Shown here in pieces: positions 58,301 to 64,000 of a stretch of 64,000 bases of DNA; positions within the stretch are counted from its first letter, which is position 1; each line of letters opens with the position of its first letter. Below the pieces are notes generated by a model, which was not told the DNA's origin, searched no databases, and worked only from the letters and a program-made list of their open reading frames with translations. This DNA comes from a virus, in IMG/VR virus record IMGVR_UViG_3300003323_000328, positions 1-64,000 of that record. The stretch is one strand, 5' to 3'. Position numbers and translations under genes: made by a program.

Positions 58301-59098
58301 CTTGATAAAGAAATTGTAGATTCTATTGTATTAGCTACTAGAATATTTATTAATCCTGATTCTATCTTAGACCAAGATCAAAAACTACTTGATGAATTAT
58401 TTGATAAATATGAAATTGATTTAAGAACTCCTGCTGGATATGAAAGGTATTTTAAATTTTTCTTATATAATTATAGTGGATTAAAGGACCCTATTAAAGT
58501 AGCTGAGTTTAACCAAGATAAAAAAGACAAATATTGGGTTAATTTTACTGGTAATGGTATTCAGTATATGAAATCTGGTGGAGCTGTTACTGTTAATAAT
58601 CTTCTTCAAGCTAAAGAAGTTGGAAGAAATACACCACCAGAAGTTGTAGATCATTACATAGATGAATTAGGTATTCATCTTAGTCACATGCACTATAATA
58701 TCGATTTAACTGATTTACAGAATAATCAAAAAGTTTCTTTACCTATTTTATCTTATAATGAAAAGGCAGATAAATTAGAATATACAGAATATAAACAAAG
58801 TGATTATAAAAATCATGTTAAAGCTAGTACTGAAACTAATATTATAGGTGCTGCTATTAAAGAAAATGAGTATACATATTTTATACAACCTAAGATATTT
58901 TTCAATACCGATTTTATGGGAACAGTTGCAGAACAAAATAATGGAAAACCTTTAGATAAAAGAGAAGAAAAACCTATATTGAGTACAAAAGAAACTGGAT
59001 TACCTTCTATAGCAAAAAGATTAGGAAAATCAAAAGTTGATCCAGATCAAGTAACTGATGAAGTTATAGAAGAACGTCAAAAATATTGTAATAAATGA
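55316..59098 (+). CDS. Giant internal virion protein, 1260 aa
   Basis: A multi-region protein. Residues about 85-260 hold Gly/Ala-rich amphipathic or membrane-active helices (NQATKIVPGIALGLIENAGY; GEFFVTGAGIGGALGKSAKG; ASALAYTEGAMSGAQVYQDV), as in ejection proteins that cross the cell envelope. The middle is a long charged coiled coil (about 400-700), and the last 400 residues are beta-rich. It overlaps the RNA polymerase ATG by 4 bp, so the two are made together and probably packaged together. It has no recognised catalytic motif. Confidence 0.6.
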   Translation: MGKQTKKDSSLFSDYSFDDPVVKPTGFSDFVQEPLTKEEGRSLFRQAGFQGDSQYDKGLVFGSNQQKQRALNQPWYDQLGNQATKIVPGIALGLIENAGYIGELFDDTNDYRNAFTDFATRNRQNMEEALPTYRENPNQVFDLKDPAWWMQHGEGLVESIGEFFVTGAGIGGALGKSAKGLTSVLKAGRYGEALGQGIAQLGTASALAYTEGAMSGAQVYQDVLSQTGDKKKAADAASTTVQLNTIINTGLNLTSVVPFFKTVDNLASTSKLGLSRKAGEKLDDWLGRLNGIEANGVPEASFRKSLIAEAGQEALEEDVNLFAESEGRIKGGIEKATSVDPFTRFLNKSFTEEGALNAILGAVGGVGQTLGSELIPYRDYTDANGKETKVNNKTLATLLDNKQARDYITTLKEDIGYVTTKQKELNTALEANNKEGVEKAREDLFNIAALKSIREGIGEEFGEDLKQIANTDNSQIGEDGNTDAMRKGYADSPTDNAYRERAVKKIADLHTLGNEYQNIRRIFPDKFVADEVFRQRMNVYSNQELVDNLDKQTAILTSEILKTAPNPEISTVIENYANVNALNQVISSLKENNSNPTIIKGLENSLSIEQKLLDDSLQADPSLKETLDKNKGIANQLVLSRAPLVLYREELNALKADYSKLLNNTKETSDRLLKKRDEIVDTIKANEEQKTINQEKLQETKDLNTTKQEKVTKFREPAGEGVSIISSPEGGFDVVDDEAQAALSNHPTVEEARVAAKQLSQPKVKETITPIKEVPPEPTIIQTKPEPDFSNHGTTGKEYKELTTTTEESIEVIPDNNTNRSFKIAYRAKENDNSPINPTYLELHSPSINTGTPLVLQVAKETSFYKEDLSNDKLPIGIYIKGELKGYVSLPKEGDKNLKLIREYIIKNGPVNTTISDKDMGVLNKSQNKLTTTQAMPVVKDIVVGRDNKFLKGPANEYASDLLVNKTNTIQNGITYAVVTSPNGKDMAIPLDTKKLDKEIVDSIVLATRIFINPDSILDQDQKLLDELFDKYEIDLRTPAGYERYFKFFLYNYSGLKDPIKVAEFNQDKKDKYWVNFTGNGIQYMKSGGAVTVNNLLQAKEVGRNTPPEVVDHYIDELGIHLSHMHYNIDLTDLQNNQKVSLPILSYNEKADKLEYTEYKQSDYKNHVKASTETNIIGAAIKENEYTYFIQPKIFFNTDFMGTVAEQNNGKPLDKREEKPILSTKETGLPSIAKRLGKSKVDPDQVTDEVIEERQKYCNK

Positions 59099-62000
59099 AG
59101 TGTCCTGTTAAGAGTACTCCTGATTGGAAAGCATTAGTAGATTTAGTTGGAGAAGATACTGCTTATGCTATTTATGTAAAAAATAATGAAGAAATTCCTG
59201 ATCCTAAGGATTTTCAAAATTACATTAATTATAATCTTAGAGTAGTAACTGCTCTTAATTCTGATAAAGTTAGAGAACCTAAAAATAATAAAGAAGGTTT
59301 TCTTAACGATTTAATTAAACAAGGAGTACCTAAGGATCAACTTAATTTAGTTGAAAATTCTTTAGATAGTGTAGAAACTAAAGAGGATTTAAAGGAACAA
59401 CTTATATTATCAACAGTTTCTGGTATAGAGACAGCAGTTACTACTGATAAATCTGGTAATCCAACAAGTGTTTATAAAGATTTAAATGTTCCAGGAGGAA
59501 AAAATTATAAAGAAGTTGAGATAAGAACTCCTGATTTAATTTCTCCTATTAGAGGACATGCCGAATTTAGCACTAAAAAAGGTATTGGCTGGTTTAGAGC
59601 AGATGAAAAAGAAAATGATTCAAGTATTAGACGTGTACTAGAAGTACAATCTGATCTTTTTCAAAAAAGAAGAAAGAGTTTAAAGAACTCATTATTAAAC
59701 TTGTTGAATAATGATAATAATTGGGTAAGTTTTTTTGTTCGATCTATTATTCAAGACAGTTTTAAAAAAGGGTACAATAAAGTATTATTTCCTAGTGGTA
59801 ATACTGCTAATAAAGTAGAAGGACAAGAAACTGTAGATGGATTTGTTGAAACTACAACTAAAAGGCTTAATGATATAAAAGAACGTAAATCTGCTTTTGA
59901 ACAGACTTATAAAAAAGAAATAAAACAAAATGATGTTTCTACATTTACTCACAATAATGAGTATTATATGAGGAAACCGCGTAGTAAAACAAATAGTAAA
60001 ATTACTTACGAGAAAAACTCAAATAATAAAACTATTAGTATTACTGCAGATCAATTCGCAAATGCTTATAAAGAATTTGTAGTAAGTCAATTTGATACTG
60101 AAATAGAAGCTTTAGAAAAGGAATTAAAAGATGTACAAGAAGGTAGAGTACCTTTTGTAGCTATTAATAAATTTTATCAAGATACTATTAAAAACACTCT
60201 AAAGAAAAGAGGGTACAATCCTACAGAAATTACAGATGAACATGCTAACACATGGTTTGAAGTAAATACAAATAATACTCCTATAGCTTTCTCTCCAAGC
60301 GAACAAACTATTGAACAGATTTACAGTGATTTAGTTATTCCGGGATTTAGTGCATATACTCAGAATGAAGCTGTTAATCATATAGCTGAACAAGTTATTA
60401 TTTCTATAGATACAACTCCTGGTATTTCATTCAATCAGGCTATTAGTAAGTTTGTAAACTATGCTGAAGATCAAATATTAACAGGAAATGAAAAGTATGA
60501 ACCTATAGTAGAAAATATTGATAAATTTAGACAATTAGTTTTAGAAAGACTTAATAGAATAGGACTTTTACATAAAACTCCTATTGATGAAAATGATCAA
60601 CTTACTATAGAAGGGGATGATGTATCTGATAGTTTTTATTGGGAGGATGATTGGGTATTTAAGTATAATAGTAAAATGAATGCACAAGAAACTATTAAAA
60701 AGTTTCTTACTTTTATACCTAAAACTACTTATGAGGATGGGGAGTACTACGAAGTAGAAAACTATCTTGGTACTTTATCATTTATACCTTATGATGAAGT
60801 ATTTGAAGATCTTAAAGCTATTTTAGCTGATACTCCTAATAATTGGGAGGCAATGAGAACTAAGTTAGAGGATATCCAGACTACTAAACCTTGGATATTC
60901 AATCTACTCTTTCAAATGAATAACTATGAAGGAGATAGACAACAACTTATTAATCAATTTGTAACTTCCTTTTCTTCTACCTATAGTAATTTTAAAACTC
61001 TTCTTTGGGATGAAGATAATGGAACTTATGAATTTAAATTAATTGATACAGATCAAAACTCAGTTGTTAAAAATCTTTTATTTAAATGGCAAAACAATTT
61101 TTATACAGTAAATGTAGAAGTAGGAGAAGTTATATCTGAGTTAGAAAAACTTAAGGATAATAAAGATGTAAATAGAATAAGAAAGTTTTTTACATCAATA
61201 GGTATAGATATTACTACTCAAACTGTACAAGATTTAATTGACGGTAAAGTAGGAAATCTAACTTATGAACAACATTTTACGAGTACTGACAAAGGGCTTT
61301 TCAATCTTATCAAGAGTAGGTTGGCAGGACGAAATTCAAACGGGCTTGATCAAGAAGATGTTATTAATCCTGTTATTAACAATTCTGCCATTAGAAATCT
61401 TGCTAATACAGAGTACCTCTACAATAATACATTATACTCTAATAGTCTACGTAATGGTGAAGGTAATACTGTTTACAGTTATTCTTTTAATAAGTTTATA
61501 ACTAAGCAGTTTCAAAGGCTTCAAGATAATGATTATGTTACTAAATATAGTAATATAACTTTTAATAGTCCTATTATTAGAGATGGTCAACCATTATATA
61601 AAACATGGTTATATGAATTGAAACACAATCCTTCGTTCAAGGATACTTTCTCTATAAGCCCTTTCGACACCGTTAAGGAGTCTGGTCGAGAAGGGACCAA
61701 ACTAAGTAAAATGACTGATATAGACTTAGAACTAACTAAGTTACAATTATTTCAGAACAAAGGTAATACTAAAAAAGGTGTAGGAAGAATAGCTAATTAT
61801 TTATTTACTGTTCCTGGTAAAACTACTTCTTATATATTTACAGCTCCAGTACTAGATATTGTAGTATCTAATAAAAAATTAGGCAAAACAACTAAAGATG
61901 CTATTTATTCTATTGCTCTAACAGAACTAAGTAGAATTAATAATTCTTTTGGAAAAGATATTACAAATACTAGATATAAGAATGGTTCTAAGTTTTTTTA

Positions 62001-64000
62001 CTTCTTTCCAAGTTTAAATAAGAAAACTACTCCTGAAATATGGAATACTGATGGAACAGTTAAGCTACCTACTACAAATGTTAATGGTAAGACAGTAGAA
62101 AGTATTATTAGAGAAAAGATAGAAGCTGCTATAACCAATGATATTAATAATAAAATATCAGAATGGAATGATATAGGTTTTATAAAAGATGGTGAATTAA
62201 TTTATACAGATAAGTCTTATAAACAGGGAACTAAAACTGATCCCTTTTTAGCTGCTGCTGATTATATTGTTAATAACACTTTATTTGAATTTAATTTACA
62301 TCAAACTTTTATTGGTGATCCAGCTTTATATTATAAAAAGAGTCCTGAAGATACATGGGATGAAATAGGAAAAAGACTTGCGGCTCAAATAGCTCCTGGA
62401 AAGGATTTATCTTTATTTTCTCCTACTGAAGATTTTATATCTGTTAAAGTTAAAGATAGAGAAGGAGATATAGCTTTAAATATTGCTGAGTTAAAGAAAA
62501 TACTTAAAGATGAAGCTGCACCTTATGAATCTCTTAATGGTACAGATGCACAAGAATTTACTACTCTTCCAGAAGCTTTATTAGTTAAATATAGATTAGG
62601 TAATATTACTTCTGAAGTTTATAATAATATACTTAATAGAATCAAGAAAGATAAGGATAATTTAGTTCTTACAGAACAAGAATTAAATACTGTTTTACAA
62701 CCTGATAAACCAGTATATGTAAGTACAGATATACTTACTGATCAGGATGTTGTTTCTTTAGAATATGTAAAATCTTCTTCTATTCCTTTATTACCTCAAT
62801 TTACTAAAGGATTAGAGCTAGATAAATTACGTAAAGCTATGGAAAAACTGGAAACTGAAAAAGGTAAACCAGTTAGACTGGCTTTTGATTCTGCTACTAA
62901 AGTAGGTGGAGTTCCCTCTATATCTATTTTTAATGAAGATGGTACAATCAAATCTGATTTAGATCTAAGTAATAATTATAAAGTTCTTACTAGAGATGGA
63001 TTTAGAATACAACAGGATGTTCCTTATGACCCTAATTATGAAGAAGTAGTTAAATCTACTCAAGCCACTAAACTTCTTTTTGACTCTATATTAGAAACTT
63101 CTGGATTTAATTATAAAGGAAGCGATTATACAGGAAAACAATTAAAAGATGTCTGGAACAATCTTCATAAACAATTATTTGAAGGTAGTGCTGCTACATT
63201 ACAAAAAGATATTACACTTCCTGATGGTTCTTTAGATAGTCAAAAAATTCAACAAATTTTAGCAGAAGAAGCAGTTAAAAGAGAGTATACTCCTGCTGAA
63301 ATTGCTTCTTTATCTATACTTCCTGATGGCAGGTTTGAATTTCCTTTTTGGGCTTTAAATAGCAGTAAAAAATTTGAATCTATTATTACATCTCTTTATA
63401 CTAATAGAGTTGTAAAACAAAAGATGCATGGAAGCTCTTATGTTCTTGTATCAGAAGAAGGAACTCAGGGTAAGTCTAAAGGTATAGTTTATACTTCCAA
63501 TTATGAAGGTAAACTTAAACCAATGAGAGTTGAAAATGGAGTTGTAAAAGGAGCACAAGTTTTAATTCCATGGAAATTTAAGGCTGATATAAATAAATTT
63601 ATTACTGACGGTGTTATAGATAATACTAAAGTACCAGAAGAAGTATTAGAGCAATTTGGATTTCGTATTCCTAATCAAGGACATAATTCAATGTCTCTCA
63701 TAGAAGTGGTTGGTTTTTTACCACCAGTAATGGGAGATATAGTAGTAGCATCTCGGAATTTTATTACTCAGATGGGTTCTGACTTTGACGTTGATAAACT
63801 TTATGTATACGACTATTTTGTAAACATAGATGATAAAGTAAGTAAACAAGATAATATAAAGAATGATATTTTAGATATTCATAAAACTGTTCTTAAAAAT
63901 CCTAAAGTATTTAAAAGTGCAGTTACTCCTCTAGGTAATGTTAAAGATAGTGAGTCTGCTAAATATCTTAAAAGTATTTATAAACAATCTATAGAAAATA
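59095..64000 (+). CDS. Virion RNA polymerase (crAss-like, giant), C-terminus beyond the window
   Basis: The frame is open from ATG 59095 to the window end (1635 codons). An N-terminal part has a large-polyvalent-protein pattern (RGHAEFSTKKGIGWFRADEK near 155-174; LEVQSDLF near 182-189; GYNKVLFPSGNTANKVEG near 225-242). Near the end, VVGFLPPVMGDIVVA is followed by MGSDFDVDKLYVYDYF: Asp1563, Asp1565 and Asp1567 form the D-x-D-x-D metal-binding motif of DNA-dependent RNA polymerases. Studied crAss-like virion RNA polymerases carry the same kind of motif and transcribe early genes after injection. ATGA overlap (59095-59098) couples it to the previous gene. Confidence 0.85.
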   Translation, partial: MKCPVKSTPDWKALVDLVGEDTAYAIYVKNNEEIPDPKDFQNYINYNLRVVTALNSDKVREPKNNKEGFLNDLIKQGVPKDQLNLVENSLDSVETKEDLKEQLILSTVSGIETAVTTDKSGNPTSVYKDLNVPGGKNYKEVEIRTPDLISPIRGHAEFSTKKGIGWFRADEKENDSSIRRVLEVQSDLFQKRRKSLKNSLLNLLNNDNNWVSFFVRSIIQDSFKKGYNKVLFPSGNTANKVEGQETVDGFVETTTKRLNDIKERKSAFEQTYKKEIKQNDVSTFTHNNEYYMRKPRSKTNSKITYEKNSNNKTISITADQFANAYKEFVVSQFDTEIEALEKELKDVQEGRVPFVAINKFYQDTIKNTLKKRGYNPTEITDEHANTWFEVNTNNTPIAFSPSEQTIEQIYSDLVIPGFSAYTQNEAVNHIAEQVIISIDTTPGISFNQAISKFVNYAEDQILTGNEKYEPIVENIDKFRQLVLERLNRIGLLHKTPIDENDQLTIEGDDVSDSFYWEDDWVFKYNSKMNAQETIKKFLTFIPKTTYEDGEYYEVENYLGTLSFIPYDEVFEDLKAILADTPNNWEAMRTKLEDIQTTKPWIFNLLFQMNNYEGDRQQLINQFVTSFSSTYSNFKTLLWDEDNGTYEFKLIDTDQNSVVKNLLFKWQNNFYTVNVEVGEVISELEKLKDNKDVNRIRKFFTSIGIDITTQTVQDLIDGKVGNLTYEQHFTSTDKGLFNLIKSRLAGRNSNGLDQEDVINPVINNSAIRNLANTEYLYNNTLYSNSLRNGEGNTVYSYSFNKFITKQFQRLQDNDYVTKYSNITFNSPIIRDGQPLYKTWLYELKHNPSFKDTFSISPFDTVKESGREGTKLSKMTDIDLELTKLQLFQNKGNTKKGVGRIANYLFTVPGKTTSYIFTAPVLDIVVSNKKLGKTTKDAIYSIALTELSRINNSFGKDITNTRYKNGSKFFYFFPSLNKKTTPEIWNTDGTVKLPTTNVNGKTVESIIREKIEAAITNDINNKISEWNDIGFIKDGELIYTDKSYKQGTKTDPFLAAADYIVNNTLFEFNLHQTFIGDPALYYKKSPEDTWDEIGKRLAAQIAPGKDLSLFSPTEDFISVKVKDREGDIALNIAELKKILKDEAAPYESLNGTDAQEFTTLPEALLVKYRLGNITSEVYNNILNRIKKDKDNLVLTEQELNTVLQPDKPVYVSTDILTDQDVVSLEYVKSSSIPLLPQFTKGLELDKLRKAMEKLETEKGKPVRLAFDSATKVGGVPSISIFNEDGTIKSDLDLSNNYKVLTRDGFRIQQDVPYDPNYEEVVKSTQATKLLFDSILETSGFNYKGSDYTGKQLKDVWNNLHKQLFEGSAATLQKDITLPDGSLDSQKIQQILAEEAVKREYTPAEIASLSILPDGRFEFPFWALNSSKKFESIITSLYTNRVVKQKMHGSSYVLVSEEGTQGKSKGIVYTSNYEGKLKPMRVENGVVKGAQVLIPWKFKADINKFITDGVIDNTKVPEEVLEQFGFRIPNQGHNSMSLIEVVGFLPPVMGDIVVASRNFITQMGSDFDVDKLYVYDYFVNIDDKVSKQDNIKNDILDIHKTVLKNPKVFKSAVTPLGNVKDSESAKYLKSIYKQSIEN

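Noticed and set aside
61265-61501. Plus-strand frame of 78 codons within the RNA polymerase gene
   Set aside because: The polymerase frame is open through this stretch; the hydrophobic 78-codon frame is a +1/+2 shadow.
1-64000. Stop-codon reassignment (TAG or TGA recoding known in some crAss-like phages)
   Set aside because: TAG ends the GIY-YIG and winged-helix genes, TGA and TAA end others, and long genes stay open under the standard code. The single in-frame TAA at 24319 affects only one small gene.
1-64000. tRNA genes, CRISPR arrays, diversity-generating retroelement
   Set aside because: No cloverleaf with a proper T-arm, no regularly spaced repeats and no reverse transcriptase or variable/template repeat pair were seen.

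Overview
This window is part of a tailed-phage genome that looks like a crAss-like phage (Crassvirales) infecting a member of the Bacteroidota. The evidence is an A+T-rich genome split into two oppositely transcribed arms, a crAss-type capsid-to-tail block (large terminase, portal, scaffold-like protein, major capsid protein, connector/ring proteins, a very long 'muzzle'/tail-tube protein, internal cargo proteins), a giant virion RNA polymerase with a DFDVDK metal-binding motif, and Bacteroidota-type promoters (TTTG, about 20 nt, TAnnTTTG). Genes use the standard code, with TAA, TGA and TAG all acting as stops. No tRNA, rRNA, CRISPR array, integrase or repressor was recognised.

Left arm (1-29275, minus strand). 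The part farthest downstream (1-16950) is the replication and recombination module, in tightly overlapping genes: RusA-like resolvase, Toprim primase, two acidic-tailed proteins of possible ssDNA-binding role, RecA-like ATPase, DnaB-like helicase, SF2 helicase, macro-domain protein, rIIB-like and rIIA-like proteins, ATP-dependent DNA ligase and family A DNA polymerase. Upstream of it (17126-19034) is a probable lysis cassette: a secreted lysozyme/transglycosylase-like protein with two tiny membrane proteins. From 19096 to 29275 lie about thirty short accessory genes, including two short lipoproteins, several single- or double-pass membrane proteins, zinc-binding candidates, a gene broken by an in-frame TAA, and several strongly structured intergenic RNAs.

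Divergence region (29276-30584). The arms separate at a structured, pseudoknot-capable intergenic segment. A free-standing GIY-YIG homing endonuclease follows on the plus strand. After it comes a G+C-rich, non-phage-like island downstream of a very good Bacteroidota promoter, then a second promoter element feeding a short RNA that ends at a strong terminator just before the late genes.

Right arm (30585-64000, plus strand). A set of small genes comes first (papain-like protein, winged-helix protein, J-domain protein and unknowns), ending in a terminator. Packaging and head genes follow (terminase, portal, scaffold, capsid), then connector and tail genes, then internal virion proteins carrying a repeated Y-x-M-G-G motif, and finally the start of the virion RNA polymerase, which runs off the window. 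Terminator hairpins sit directly after several genes (ssDNA-binding-like genes, capsid, the 412-aa structural gene). They probably set expression levels, and they mislead simple start prediction for the gene that follows. By analogy with studied crAss-like phages, the virion polymerase is probably injected with the DNA to transcribe the early (left) arm, while host RNA polymerase may use the sigma-type promoters seen near the divergence point. That division of labour is inference.
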